Shown one piece after another: positions 19,702-28,194 of a stretch of DNA of 64,000 bases. The stretch lies in contig NZ_CP109104.1 in the NCBI RefSeq assembly GCF_035917675.1, forward strand, positions 6,448,001 through 6,512,000, written 5' to 3'. The position numbers were made by a program, and so were the translations under genes. Within the stretch, counting starts at the first letter, position 1. Every line of letters starts with the position of its first letter. The notes beneath the pieces are model-generated. The model searched no databases and had not been told where the DNA came from. It worked only from the letters and a program-made list of their open reading frames with translations. The DNA comes from Streptomyces sp. NBC_01775 (GTDB taxonomy: Bacteria > Actinomycetota > Actinomycetes > Streptomycetales > Streptomycetaceae).

Positions 19702-20633
19702 GCCGTACCGGTGCGCCGGAACTCGCTCGGACTGACGCCCCGGATCCGTTTGAACGCCGCACTGAACGCGAACGCGTCGGAGTAGCCCACGGCGCGGGCG
19801 ATCTCGGCGACGGTCGTCGCCTCGCGCTCGGCCAGCAGGTCCGCCGCGAGCGTCATGCGCCAGCGGGTGAGGTAGGTCAGCGGCGGTTCGCCGACCAGGT
19901 CGGCGAACCGCTTGGCCAGCGTGGAGCGCGACACCCCGGTCCGGTCGGCCAGCGAGGAGACCGTCCAGGGCGCCGCCGGTTCGGCGTGCAGCAGGCGCAG
20001 CGCGTCGCCGGCCACTGGGTCCCGCTGGGCGGCGTACCAGGCCGGCGGCTCGCCGCCGGGCCGGTCGAAGTACTCGCGCACCGCGCAGACCAGCAGCCAG
20101 TCCAGCAGCCGGTCAAGGACCACCTGCTGGCCCGGGGTGTCGGCGGCGGCCTCGGCGGCCAGGTGGTCCAGCACGGGGTCGACCCCGTCGCCGGAAGCCA
20201 CGCGCAGCACGACGGGCAGCGCTTCCAGCAGCCTGCGGCTGATCTCGCCGCGCACCGGGTAGGCGCCGACGATCAGCGTCGTCGCGCCGTCACCGGGGTC
20301 GCCGCAGCTGTCGTTCCAGCCGCGCCGGTGCCGGGTCCCGCCCTGCTCGGGCGTCGCGCAGTGCTCGCCGCACGCGATCGGTTCGGCCCGGGTGCCGACC
20401 TCGTCGACGAAGGTGAACGGCGCGGGGCCCCGCACGATGACCGTCTCGCCGGCGCGGAGCTGTTCGGGCGGGAGGTGCTCCGGCACGATCCAGCCCGCCC
20501 CGCCGAGGACGGTGCACAACGTCAGCGGCGCGCCGTCCACGAAGTGCAGCGCCCAGGGCGGGGACAGGGTCGAGCTGCCGAACAACGAGCCCTGGGCCCG
20601 CATCCCGCGGAAGAGGTCACCGAACGCGTCCAC
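19698..20633 (-). CDS. AraC-family regulator with cupin sensor
   Basis: GTG 20633 (VDAFGDLFRGMRAQGSLF) fits relatives that begin MDALAGLL; an earlier in-frame GTG at 20657 adds eight residues. About 311 residues. The N-terminal cupin (about 20-170) covers ALHFVDGAPLTLCTVLGG, VIVRGPAPFTFVDEV and LIVGAYPV. The C-terminal HTH pair covers WTVSSLADRTGVSRSTLAKRF and VAEIARAVGYSDAFAFSAAF. It is divergent from the NmrA-like reductase at 20716, which with its downstream flavin oxidase is the likely target. Confidence 0.85.
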
Positions 20634-20715
20634 CCCACCGACGTTAGACGATGACACAGGTGATCCGGCTTTTCACCCATGGATTCGTCCGAGCGGCTGC
20701 CGTTGAATCGCTGCC

Positions 20716-21552
20716 ATGAGCAACGACACCACCCTCGTCCTCGGCGCCACCGGCAAGACCGGCCGACGGGTCGCCGCCCGGTTGCGGCTGCGCGGCACGC
20801 AGGTGCGCGCCGCCTCCCGATCCAGCCGGACCCGCTTCGACTGGTCCGACCCCGACGGCTGGGATGCGGCCCTGCACGGCATCACCGCCGCCTACGTGGT
20901 ACCCCCGCCCGTGCCCGGACCGGTGCACGAGTTCGTCGCGCGGGCCGAGGCCGCCGGGGTGCGGCGCCTGGTCCTGCTCTCCGGGCACGGCGCCGACACC
21001 TGGGGCGACTCCACCTTCGGGCTGGACATGCGCTCGGCCGAGGACGCCGTGCGCGGCTCGGCGCTGGAGTGGACCGTTCTGCGGCCCTCGAACTTCAACC
21101 AGAACTTCGACGAGGACCTCTTCCGCGCCCCGCTGGTCGGCGGAGAGTTGGCGCTCCCGGCCGGTGCGGTCCCCGAGCCGTTCATCGACCTGGAGGACGT
21201 CGCCGACGCCGCGACCGCGGTGCTGGCCGAGCCCGGCCGGCACGCCGGGCGGATCTACGAGCTGACCGGGCCGCGCGCGCTGACCTTCGCCGAGGCCGTC
21301 GAGCTGATCTCCCGGGCGTCCGGGCTGCCCATCGTCTACAAGCGGGTTTCCCCCGCCGAGTACACCGCGGCGCTGGTCGAGGAGGGCTGGGGCGAGGACG
21401 ACGCCCACCACGTCGCCGAAATGTTCGTGCTGATGGAGCGCGGGGGGATCGCCGAAACGACGGACGGTATCGCCACCGTGCTGGGGCGTGCGCCCCGAAC
21501 CTTCGAGGACTACGTCGTGCGGGCCGCGGCAGCGGGAGCCTGGCGGCCATGA
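20716..21552 (+). CDS. NmrA-like NAD(P)-binding reductase/epimerase
   Basis: A 278-residue Rossmann protein from ATG 20716. The dinucleotide motif is VLGATGKTGRRVAARL (residues 8-23), with RAASRSSRTRFDW as the NADP specificity strand. VLLSGHGAD, LRPSNFNQNF and IDLEDVADAATAVL complete the NmrA/SDR-a5 pattern. The Tyr-x3-Lys catalytic pair of true SDRs is missing, as in this subfamily, whose members act as reductases or redox sensors. The PPOX-fold gene lies 41 bp downstream; the two probably share a transcript. Confidence 0.85.
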   Translation: MSNDTTLVLGATGKTGRRVAARLRLRGTQVRAASRSSRTRFDWSDPDGWDAALHGITAAYVVPPPVPGPVHEFVARAEAAGVRRLVLLSGHGADTWGDSTFGLDMRSAEDAVRGSALEWTVLRPSNFNQNFDEDLFRAPLVGGELALPAGAVPEPFIDLEDVADAATAVLAEPGRHAGRIYELTGPRALTFAEAVELISRASGLPIVYKRVSPAEYTAALVEEGWGEDDAHHVAEMFVLMERGGIAETTDGIATVLGRAPRTFEDYVVRAAAAGAWRP

Positions 21553-21593
21553 CCGCTCCACCGTCACCGTCAACATCTTCTGAGAGGGCCGCG

Positions 21594-22022
21594 ATGAGCA
21601 CCGTCACCAGCCTGCTGACCGCCGAGGACCTGGAGTTCCTCGGACGCCCCCTGCACGGGTTGTTGTCCGTGGCCGGGGGAGCGCAGCCGCCACAGCCCCG
21701 GCCAGTGTGGTTCGAGGCCACCGTGGAGGGGACGATCCAGTTCTTCACGGAGCCGGACTCGCTGAAGGTGCGGCGCCTGCGCCGCGACCCCCGGGCCTCG
21801 ATCGTTGTCGCAGCCCCGGTGGGTGAGCGCGAGCGCTGGGTGTCCGTCGCCGGCCGCACCACGGTGCAGGCCGACGGAGCGCACGACCTGTGTTCCCGCC
21901 TCGCCGCTCGCTACTGGGACCTCGACGACCAGGCCCGGGCCGAGGATCTCGCCATGATGCTGGCCGCCGACCAGTTCCGCGTCGTCATCCACCCGGAGAC
22001 CGTGCACCGCTACGCGCACTGA
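21594..22022 (+). CDS. Pyridoxamine-phosphate-oxidase-fold flavin/F420 protein
   Basis: A 142-residue split-barrel protein from ATG 21594. Family features are LLTAEDLEFLGRPLHGLLSV, PRPVWFEATVEGTIQFFTE, LKVRRLRRDPRASIVVAAP and the closing FRVVIHPETVHRYAH. Members bind FMN, F420 or heme and reduce small organic substrates. It is co-directional with the NmrA reductase and under the same divergent AraC regulator. Confidence 0.82.
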   Translation: MSTVTSLLTAEDLEFLGRPLHGLLSVAGGAQPPQPRPVWFEATVEGTIQFFTEPDSLKVRRLRRDPRASIVVAAPVGERERWVSVAGRTTVQADGAHDLCSRLAARYWDLDDQARAEDLAMMLAADQFRVVIHPETVHRYAH

Positions 22023-22113
22023 CCGATGGCCGAGCGGCATGTGCCGCTGGGTGAGCGCGGTCCGATCCCTGGCCTGCGGAAACCGATGACAGCGTGGTGC
22101 GGCGCTTGCGCGC

Positions 22114-22151
22114 GCGTGCCGGACGGGCCGGGGGCGGCCCGTCCGGCACGC
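22114..22151. terminator. Bidirectional hairpin
   Basis: GCGTGCCGGACGGGCC and GGCCCGTCCGGCACGC form a perfect 16-bp stem around a 6-base loop, between convergent stop codons at 22022 and 22180. Confidence 0.9.
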
Positions 22152-22179
22152 GGACGGTGGGCGGGAGGGAGAGGCGCGG

Positions 22180-22866
22180 TCAGGAGCGTCCGGCGGGCAG
22201 CAGGCCGACAGCCTTCAGCCGCTTGTTCGAGCACCGGGAGGCCCAGGCGACGACCAGGAGACCCAGGCCCAGGAGCGGGAAGCCCATGGCGATCTTGGCG
22301 AAGCCCAGCGAGCCGACCTGGTCCGAGTCGTAGAGCCACTGCTGGACGACGAACCGGGTGCCGAAGATGCCGGCCAGCACCAGGGTGGCGACGTCGTAGT
22401 AGAAGCGGGAGCGCTTGTCCGCGCGCCAGACGGTGCCCTTGCCGGTGGCCGAGTTCCAGATCACACCGGCCAGGGGCCACCGCGCCAGCACGGAGACGAG
22501 GAAGAGGACGGCGCCGCCCAGGCTCGCCCAGATGCCGATGAGGAAGTAGTCCTTGGCCGAACCGGTGTACCAGGAGATGCCGGCGGCGACCGCGACACCG
22601 AACAGGCCGCCGAGCGCCGGCTGGAGCGATTCCTTGCGCCAGAGCCGCTCTACGGCGATGCCCACCGCGAGGGCGGCGGCGGTGATGATGGCCACCTTGA
22701 GCCCGCGGACGTTGTTGGCGACGACGAAGGCCACGACGGGCAGCGTCGAGTACATCAGTCCCCTGGAGCCTCCCATCTGGTCGAGGGCCGACGCCTGCTT
22801 CCGGCGGCCTGGCACCTGCTGCGCCTGCGTGTCGGTCGCCGTCTCCTGGGAACTTGTGGTCTTCAC
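22180..22866 (-). CDS. DUF3159-like integral membrane protein
   Basis: GTG 22866 is chosen because GGAAGAG lies 8 bases upstream. The longer frame to ATG 22932 would start inside the tandem operator and use a TTA codon. About 228 residues. Residues 1-35 are soluble, then about six TM helices (LPVVAFVVANNVRGL, AALAVGIAVERLW, LGGLFGVAVAAGISWY, IGIWASLGGAVLFLVS, LVLAGIFGTRFVVQQ, FPLLGLGLLVVAWAS) lead to a short cytoplasmic tail. DUF3159 proteins have no known function. The double palindrome in its promoter ties it to the two TetR genes downstream. Confidence 0.7.
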   Translation of the reverse strand: MKTTSSQETATDTQAQQVPGRRKQASALDQMGGSRGLMYSTLPVVAFVVANNVRGLKVAIITAAALAVGIAVERLWRKESLQPALGGLFGVAVAAGISWYTGSAKDYFLIGIWASLGGAVLFLVSVLARWPLAGVIWNSATGKGTVWRADKRSRFYYDVATLVLAGIFGTRFVVQQWLYDSDQVGSLGFAKIAMGFPLLGLGLLVVAWASRCSNKRLKAVGLLPAGRS

Positions 22867-22916
22867 GATGATCAGCTCTTCCGGGTTCATCTGGGGGACG
22901 AGTTGCGACGTGGCAA

Positions 22917-22949
22917 CGTCACTTAATGACATCTTGGCATTAAGTGACG
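22917..22949. promoter_or_regulatory. TetR-type tandem operator before DUF3159-like gene
   Basis: Two 15-bp boxes, CGTCACTTAATGACA (22917-22931) and TGGCATTAAGTGACG (22935-22949), lie 18 bp apart. Their outer halves make a perfect 11-bp inverted repeat (GTCACTTAATG / CATTAAGTGAC). The same element recurs at 32054, 32334 and 33308, and in half form at 27946. Confidence 0.75.
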
Positions 22950-23062
22950 AGTCTGGCTACCCCTCGGTGTGTGACCTGGGCCACACCCGAAGTGTCTGGC
23001 TCGGCGACTGGCCCCGTGAGCCGTCCGGCGGGCGAGATGTGTGCTGCCCTCCGGTGGGTTCT

Positions 23063-23300
23063 GTCCCCCGCGCGAGCTACGCGCAGGTGTCCACCGTGCG
23101 GTGACGATTCCGGGCCGCCGGCTCCGTAGCGTTCGGCGCAGCCGCGGCGCTTGGGTCGCGGATCCGGCGAAGGAGCGGTCTTCGTGAGGCCGGCGTGGCA
23201 GCCCGTGGCCGTCGCGGCGGTCGCCGGTCGGCCGGGGAGCGCTGATCGGCGACGGGCGCGGTGGCGCTGTTCGGCTTCATGGCCGCTGCCGGTATCTCGC
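23063..23300 (+). pseudogene. Inverted duplicate of CPBP-gene promoter plus truncated CPBP start
   Basis: From about 23063 to 23220 this strand matches, with few changes, the reverse complement of the promoter and first codons of the CPBP protease gene (27053-27180). The match covers CGAGCTACGCGCAGGTGTCC, the GTGACGATTCCGGGCCGCC block, AAGGAG and a GTG start at 23184 encoding an equivalent of RLVWQFVAVAAVA. After about ten codons the copy jumps, with a frameshift, to a stretch encoding LFGFMAAAG (compare LVGFMAAAA of the intact gene) and then dissolves. It is a dead, internally deleted second CPBP gene. Its promoter may still fire toward the hydrolase at 23352. Confidence 0.75.
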
Positions 23301-23351
23301 GCTTGATCGCGTCGTCCTTCTCCGCGTCAATTCTCTGAGCAGGAGTGCATT

Positions 23352-24275
23352 ATGAAACGCAATAGCAGGAAATCTGCTCTGATCGCGCTGTGCTGCACCG
23401 TGGCCGGTGTGGGGCTTGCCGGCTGCGCGGAGTCCTCAAAGGCGGATTCGGATCCGTCCGCGAGCGAGAGCATTTCCGGTGCCGCGGCGCGGGCGGACGA
23501 TGAGGGCTTGCTCACCAGAGCCAAGAAGATCAAGGTCGACGGCCGGTCGGTGAACGTGTCCTGCTCGGGCCGTTGGGCGGAGGGCAAGCCGGTCATCGTC
23601 CTCATGCACGGGGGAGGCGATTCGCTGAAGAAGCTGGCCGGCGTCCAGAAGACCCTGGGCAAGAAGAACCGGGTCTGTTCCTACGACCGGCTCGGTGCGG
23701 GCGCCAGCGACCAGCCCGAGGGGCCGCAGACCCTCAAGAGCGGCGGGAAGGTTTTGACCGGGGTGCTCGACCGGGTCGCCGGGGACCGGCCGGTCGTCCT
23801 GGCCGGGCATTCACTGGGCGGGCTGATCGCCGCCAGGTACGCCCCCGACCATCAAGACAGGGTCAAGGGGCTGGTCCTGATGGACGCCACCTCACCGACA
23901 CAGCGCGCCGACCTCACCAAGGGGATCCCCGAGTCCGCCACCGGCCCGGCGGCCGAGTTGCGTGACCAGACCCTGGCGGTCCTCAACGGGAAGAGCCCGG
24001 AGAAGCTCGTGGTCCCCGACGGGAAGGTCCGCTCCGCCGGGAACATCCCCGTGGAGGTGATCAAGCACGGGAAGCAGTACCTCGCGGCCGTTCCCGAGTA
24101 CGGGCCGGGCCTGGAGCGGGCGTGGACCAGGGGCCAGCACAAGTGGCTCGCGGTATCCAGCCGCAGCCACCTGAGCACCGCCAAGAAGAGCGAGCACTAC
24201 ATCTACCTCGACCAGCCCGATGTCGCCGTCAAGGCGATTCGGCGCGTCGCCTCACGGGCCGCGGACCACGCGTAG
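23352..24275 (+). CDS. Lipoprotein alpha/beta hydrolase
   Basis: A 307-residue protein from ATG 23352 with CAGGAG upstream. The signal has a lipobox LAGC (Cys25), so the protein is anchored outside the membrane. The hydrolase domain (about 55-300) shows VIVLMHGGGDS (oxyanion strand), YDRLGAGASD, the nucleophile elbow GHSLGG, LVLMDATSP and a late His in SRSHLS. The substrate is unknown. It directly follows the duplicated CPBP promoter and is convergent with the two-component operon, so it may be transcribed from that copied promoter. Confidence 0.85.
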   Translation: MKRNSRKSALIALCCTVAGVGLAGCAESSKADSDPSASESISGAAARADDEGLLTRAKKIKVDGRSVNVSCSGRWAEGKPVIVLMHGGGDSLKKLAGVQKTLGKKNRVCSYDRLGAGASDQPEGPQTLKSGGKVLTGVLDRVAGDRPVVLAGHSLGGLIAARYAPDHQDRVKGLVLMDATSPTQRADLTKGIPESATGPAAELRDQTLAVLNGKSPEKLVVPDGKVRSAGNIPVEVIKHGKQYLAAVPEYGPGLERAWTRGQHKWLAVSSRSHLSTAKKSEHYIYLDQPDVAVKAIRRVASRAADHA

Positions 24276-24361
24276 GCCCTGGACCGAGGATCGTCCTGCG
24301 GGGGCTGGGGACGGTGGTCATCCTGATGCCGACGGGGGCGCTCCGCCGTCCGCGCGGCGCG

Positions 24362-25021
24362 TCAGGTGACCAGGCCGTGGCGGTAGGCATGGACGACCGC
24401 CTGGACGCGGTCGCGGAGTCCGAGTTTGGTGAGGATGCGCGACACGAAGGTTTTCACGGTCTCCTGGCTGAGGAGAAGGACCGCGGCGATCTCGCTGTTG
24501 GAGAGGCCGTCCGCGATGAGGCGAAGGACCTCCAGCTCGCGGGGGGTCAGCGGGACGTCGTGCGGGCTGCCCTCCGCGGGCCGGACCCGGGCGGCGTACC
24601 TGCCCACCAGCTGGCGCGTCACCTCGGGGTCCAGCAGGGCCGCGCCCGTCGCCACGACCCGGATCCCGTGCAGCAGTTGGGCCGGTGGTGCGTCCTTGAG
24701 CAGGAACCCGCTCGCCCCCGCGCGCAGCGCCTGGTAGACGTACTCGTCCAGGTTGAACGTGGTCACCACGAGCACCTTGACGGGATGCGGCACCCCGGCA
24801 CCGGCCAGCAGGCGGGTGGCCTCGATGCCGTCGAGCACCGGCATGCGTACGTCCATCACCACGACGTCCGGGCGCAGTTGGCCGGCGAGGTCGACCGCGG
24901 CCTGACCGTCCCCGCACTCGCCCGCCACCTCGAGGTCGGGCTGAGCGTCGATGATCGTCACCAGCCCGGTGCGGACCAGCACCTGGTCGTCGCAGACCAG
25001 GACCCGGATCGGCGCGGTCAC
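24362..25021 (-). CDS. NarL/LuxR-family response regulator
   Basis: A 219-residue protein from GTG 25021; the start overlaps the kinase stop in GTGA, so translation is coupled. The receiver domain has CDDQ acidic residues, phosphoacceptor Asp57 (VVVMDVRMP), the Thr in VVTTF and Lys in LLKDA. The C-terminal LuxR HTH at about 150-212 reads LTPRELEVLRLIADGLSNSE, VKTFVSRILTKLGL. It works with the sensor kinase directly upstream. Confidence 0.92.
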   Translation of the reverse strand: MTAPIRVLVCDDQVLVRTGLVTIIDAQPDLEVAGECGDGQAAVDLAGQLRPDVVVMDVRMPVLDGIEATRLLAGAGVPHPVKVLVVTTFNLDEYVYQALRAGASGFLLKDAPPAQLLHGIRVVATGAALLDPEVTRQLVGRYAARVRPAEGSPHDVPLTPRELEVLRLIADGLSNSEIAAVLLLSQETVKTFVSRILTKLGLRDRVQAVVHAYRHGLVT

Positions 25022-26223
25022 GACGGGCTCCGCGCGGGTATACGGGCCCGCACGTAGAAGCCGCCGCCCGTCCGCCGGCCCGCGCTGAAGTCGCCGCCCA
25101 GGACGCCGACCCGTTCGCGGAGACCGGCGAGGCCCCGTCCGCTCCCGCCGGGGGATGCGGCCTGCGAGCCGGAGCCGTCCGTGCCGACCTCCACGGTGAT
25201 CTCCCTTTCGCCGTGCAGCACCTGGACCGAGGTGCGGCTGCCGCGGGCGTACTTGAGGGCGTTCGTCAGCCCCTCCTGGACGACCCGGTAGGCCACGAGA
25301 TCGGCGCTGCCGATCGACTCCGCCGGCGTGCCCTCCTCGGTGAACTCCACCGGCTGCCCGGCCCGCCGCGTCTGCTCCACGAGTGTGAGAAGTCTGCCGA
25401 CGGACGGTGTCCTGGCCTCGGTGCCGTGGTCGGGGTTGAGCAGGTCGAGCAGGTGCCGCAGGTCGGTGATGGCCCGTCGGCCGGTGTCGGTGACGGCGGT
25501 CAGGGTCTGGTCGAGGCGCTCCGGCGCTGCGGTCAGATAGCGTGCCGCCTCGGCCTGCACGACCATCGCCGTCACGTGGTGGGTCACGACGTCGTGGAGC
25601 TCGCCGGCGATGCGGGTGCGCTCGGCGGCGCGGGTGTCCTCGGCGATGCGGTGGCGGAGTTCGGCCTCCGTGGCCCGGGTGGAGCGCAGCCACGCCCCGA
25701 TGCTCCACGCGAGGGCCAGCGCCAGGTAGAACGTCACGAACCCGGCCACCGTCTCGCCCGAACCGAGCCGGCCGAGCGTGACCGCCAACGGCACGTACGC
25801 CGCGGAGAACAGGAGCGCGGTGGCGCGCCGGTGCCGCTCCAGCCGGGACCCCACGCCCAGCAGTGCGACGGGCAGCGCGGTGCCCGCGAACGAGTGGTAG
25901 CCGCGAAGCTGGTCGACGGCGAAGCCGAGCGACACCAGGGTGAGACAGACGGCCGGCCACCGTCGGCACACGGCGAGCGGGAGGCATTGGAGGGCGACCG
26001 CGACGACGGCCGGCGTGTCGAAGGGGTGGGCGGGCATGCCGCCGAGCTGCGTCCCGCGGCTGTGGAGCGACGGCAGGAGCGACCCGGCGAAGAGCAGCAG
26101 CCCGAGCGAGAGATATCCGAGCGAGAGATACCGGACCGCGCCGTCGAAGCGGCGCCAAAGCTCCGGGACCTGCCGAAGCCGCGGGACCCGGCACAGCTCC
26201 GGGATCCGCCGAAGACTGATCAC
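25018..26223 (-). CDS. NarL-type membrane sensor histidine kinase
   Basis: A 401-residue protein from GTG 26223, overlapping the CPBP stop in GTGA. About four to six TM helices occupy residues 30-165 with short loops, so the stimulus is probably sensed within the membrane. The HisKA_3 dimerisation box is RIAGELHDVVTHHVTAMVVQ with the phosphorylated His. The HATPase_c domain has YRVVQEGLTNALKYA and ends GRGLAGLRERV. It forms a three-gene translationally coupled operon with the CPBP protein and the response regulator. Confidence 0.9.
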   Translation of the reverse strand: MISLRRIPELCRVPRLRQVPELWRRFDGAVRYLSLGYLSLGLLLFAGSLLPSLHSRGTQLGGMPAHPFDTPAVVAVALQCLPLAVCRRWPAVCLTLVSLGFAVDQLRGYHSFAGTALPVALLGVGSRLERHRRATALLFSAAYVPLAVTLGRLGSGETVAGFVTFYLALALAWSIGAWLRSTRATEAELRHRIAEDTRAAERTRIAGELHDVVTHHVTAMVVQAEAARYLTAAPERLDQTLTAVTDTGRRAITDLRHLLDLLNPDHGTEARTPSVGRLLTLVEQTRRAGQPVEFTEEGTPAESIGSADLVAYRVVQEGLTNALKYARGSRTSVQVLHGEREITVEVGTDGSGSQAASPGGSGRGLAGLRERVGVLGGDFSAGRRTGGGFYVRARIPARSPS

Positions 26224-27053
26224 TGGGGCATTTTAGTGGTGGCGTCAACCCGGTCGGCGCGACGGCGGGGCACCAGACGGCCGCGCCTGCGGGCCGCCCA
26301 CATGAACACGATCGTCGCCAGCACGCAGAACAGCACCGAGAACACGCTTCCCTCGGGGCCGAAGTCGCCGCCGGTGACGAACTGCGGGCCGGACGCCGTG
26401 GTGTCCAGCAGTCCCTGGTTGGCGCCGTTGCCGGAGACCTCGCTGCTGAAGATGCCGGCCGCGGCGAAGTTCCAGCCGAAGTGCACGCCGATCGGCACCC
26501 ACAGCTTGCGGGTGGCGATGTACGCGGCGGTGAGCATGCCGCCACCCTCGATGGCGACGGCGACGGTGCCCCACAAACTGGCGTCCGGGTTGGCCAAGTG
26601 GTAGACGCCGAACAGTACGCCGGTCAGTGTCATCGCGATCCACGTACCGGTGCGCTCCTCGGTGATCCGGAACAGGACGCCGCGGAAGAGCAGTTCCTCC
26701 GTCACGGCAGCGGCGGCCATGAAGCCGACGAGTCCTACCGCTCCGGTCGTCGAGCCCCGGCCGTTGATCTCGTAGTACCCGTTGGTGGCGAGTTGCAGGA
26801 TGACGAGCCCGAACACCGCAAAGCCGATCAGCGTCCCCAGGCCGAGCCCGGCTCCGGCCCCCTTCGCCGCCACCTCCACGGACGGGCGGCGCTCGGTCCG
26901 CCGCACCACCCACCCGTAGGCGAGCACCGCGAGCACGGCTGTCGGGACACCGAGCGCGAGCGTGAGCCACGGGTTCCCGTCCCCCGCGGCAAGCCCCTGG
27001 CCGCCGATGAATGCGACCGCCGCGACGGCCACGAACTGCCACACCAGTCTCAT
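26220..27053 (-). CDS. CPBP-family intramembrane metalloprotease
   Basis: A 277-residue protein from ATG 27053 with AAGGAG upstream. About eight TM helices. The Abi/CPBP active-site motifs are present: EELLFRG (EExxxR), FGVYHLAN (FxxxH) and HFGWNF. Members cleave prenylated or membrane proteins, or protect against bacteriocins. Being first in an operon with a membrane-sensing kinase suggests it either generates or removes the stimulus. A broken copy of this gene and its promoter lies 4 kb away in inverted orientation. Confidence 0.88.
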   Translation of the reverse strand: MRLVWQFVAVAAVAFIGGQGLAAGDGNPWLTLALGVPTAVLAVLAYGWVVRRTERRPSVEVAAKGAGAGLGLGTLIGFAVFGLVILQLATNGYYEINGRGSTTGAVGLVGFMAAAAVTEELLFRGVLFRITEERTGTWIAMTLTGVLFGVYHLANPDASLWGTVAVAIEGGGMLTAAYIATRKLWVPIGVHFGWNFAAAGIFSSEVSGNGANQGLLDTTASGPQFVTGGDFGPEGSVFSVLFCVLATIVFMWAARRRGRLVPRRRADRVDATTKMPQ

Positions 27054-27180
27054 GAAGACGACTCCTTGCCGGATCCGCGGCCGGAGCGCCGCGGCTGCGC
27101 CGAACGCTACGGAGTCGGCGGCCCGGAATCGTCACCGCACGGTGGACACCTGCGCGTAGCTCGCACGGGGGACAGCGCAG
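27054..27180 (-). repeat. Promoter segment, intact member of a 4-kb-spaced inverted duplication
   Basis: This region, read on the minus strand, is near-identical to 23065-23185. It includes GTGACGATTCCGGGCCGCC and TCCGTAGCGTTCGG, which could be -35 (TGACGA) and -10 (TAGCGT) elements with a 19-bp spacer. Both copies also encode the same short peptide end (RASYAQVSTVR) in an overlapping frame; that is a by-product of DNA identity. Confidence 0.75.
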
Positions 27181-27252
27181 GCCCGCCCGGCCCAGCTGGT
27201 CCTCTTCGACCGCCTCGAAAACGAAGCCGGGTCCACCACGCCAAAGCGGCTT

Positions 27253-27876
27253 TTACGGGGCGACCGGGTCCCCCACGGCTCCCCCGGTGGCGTTGCGGAT
27301 GGCCTGCGCGACTCGTTCGGGGGCGTCGGCGAATTCCCGGAGATCGGCGCCCCCCAGGACGGCGGCGCCGATGTCCTCACTGATGACCCGCAGAGCAGCC
27401 GCGGCTGCTCCGGCGTGCAGGCGTACCTGGAGGTCGTCGGCCAGGAGCTGAAGTCGCTCCGCGATGATCCCGGCCATCTCGCGTTCCAACTGGTCGCAGG
27501 CCATCAGCCAGGCAGTGCGGATGGCCGGCTCCGTGTCGGCCAGCCGGATCATTTTCATCGCGAGCGTGTTGTCGGCCTGCTCGACGTCGCTGGCTTCACG
27601 ACCGAACCTGCGCGTCTCCGCGGAGAAATGCTCTTCGAGGGAGAGGTCCCGAGGCCAGCTGCGCAAGGCGGACATCTCCCACTCCAGGCCTTGCGAAACG
27701 ATGGGCTCGGCACAGCTCTCCTTGCTGCGGAAGTGGCGCCAGACGGTGCGTGTCGACAGGCCTACGGCCTCGGCGATCTGGTCGCCGCTGGTCCCGTCCA
27801 CGCCCTGCTCCCAGAACAGGCGGGACGCTTCCCGTGAGATCTCCAGTCTCAAGCGGTGGCGCCGTTGCTCACTCAT
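27253..27876 (-). CDS. TetR-family regulator, paralogue 1
   Basis: ATG 27876 is chosen because GGAGG lies just before it and because the paralogue at 33402 starts with the same MSEQRRHRLRLEIS. 207 residues. The HTH reads TSGDQIAEAVGLSTRTVWRH. The ligand domain shares RSKESCAEPIVSQG, DTEPAIRTAWLMACDQLERE and SEDIGAAVL with its paralogue, at about 65% identity overall by eye. A half operator lies in its own upstream region. It probably binds the TGTCACTWAGTGACA element found at five sites in the window. Confidence 0.88.
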   Translation of the reverse strand: MSEQRRHRLRLEISREASRLFWEQGVDGTSGDQIAEAVGLSTRTVWRHFRSKESCAEPIVSQGLEWEMSALRSWPRDLSLEEHFSAETRRFGREASDVEQADNTLAMKMIRLADTEPAIRTAWLMACDQLEREMAGIIAERLQLLADDLQVRLHAGAAAAALRVISEDIGAAVLGGADLREFADAPERVAQAIRNATGGAVGDPVAP

Positions 27877-28194
27877 CCCGCCTCCGCTGCGCTTGGTCGA
27901 TGCCGCGCCGGCCATCTCCGCTCCCCTGCTCACGTGGGTACATCAACTGTCAGAGTGACAGTAAGTGACGCCCGGTGCCAGCTCGGGCCTGCCCTGCCCG
28001 CACGCTTCGTGGGCGGATCCCCGAGCTGTCGGCAAGGGGGCTCTCACCGCGGCGATTGTACAGATCAGGGGTAGTTCACCCGCTCCGGGGAAGCGGACCC
28101 TCGCGCTGTGCGATCCGTTCGTGTCCGGTGCGGACATGGTGGCGCTGAGTGCACGCGCTGCGGCTTCTGACCGGACTACGGCCTTCCCGGACCT
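27877..28194. other. Upstream region of TetR paralogue 1
   Basis: 318 bp between TetR paralogue 1 and the end of the MFS gene. Apart from the operator-like element at 27946-27970, it holds no reading frame with coding character, no hairpin of note and no RNA gene that I recognise. Confidence 0.6.
27946..27970. promoter_or_regulatory. Degenerate TetR operator before TetR paralogue 1
   Basis: ACTGTCAGAGTGACAGT (27946-27962) is a perfect 7-bp-arm palindrome overlapping TGACAGTAAGTGACG (27956-27970), which matches the operator consensus at 13 of 15 positions. Only one good box is present, unlike the paired boxes elsewhere, so binding may be weaker. Confidence 0.5.

Noticed and set aside
27132..27380. 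Small minus-strand gene sharing the peptide RASYAQVSTVR with a frame ending at 23104
   Set aside because: The shared peptide is explained by the duplicated promoter DNA; the rest of the two frames is unrelated.
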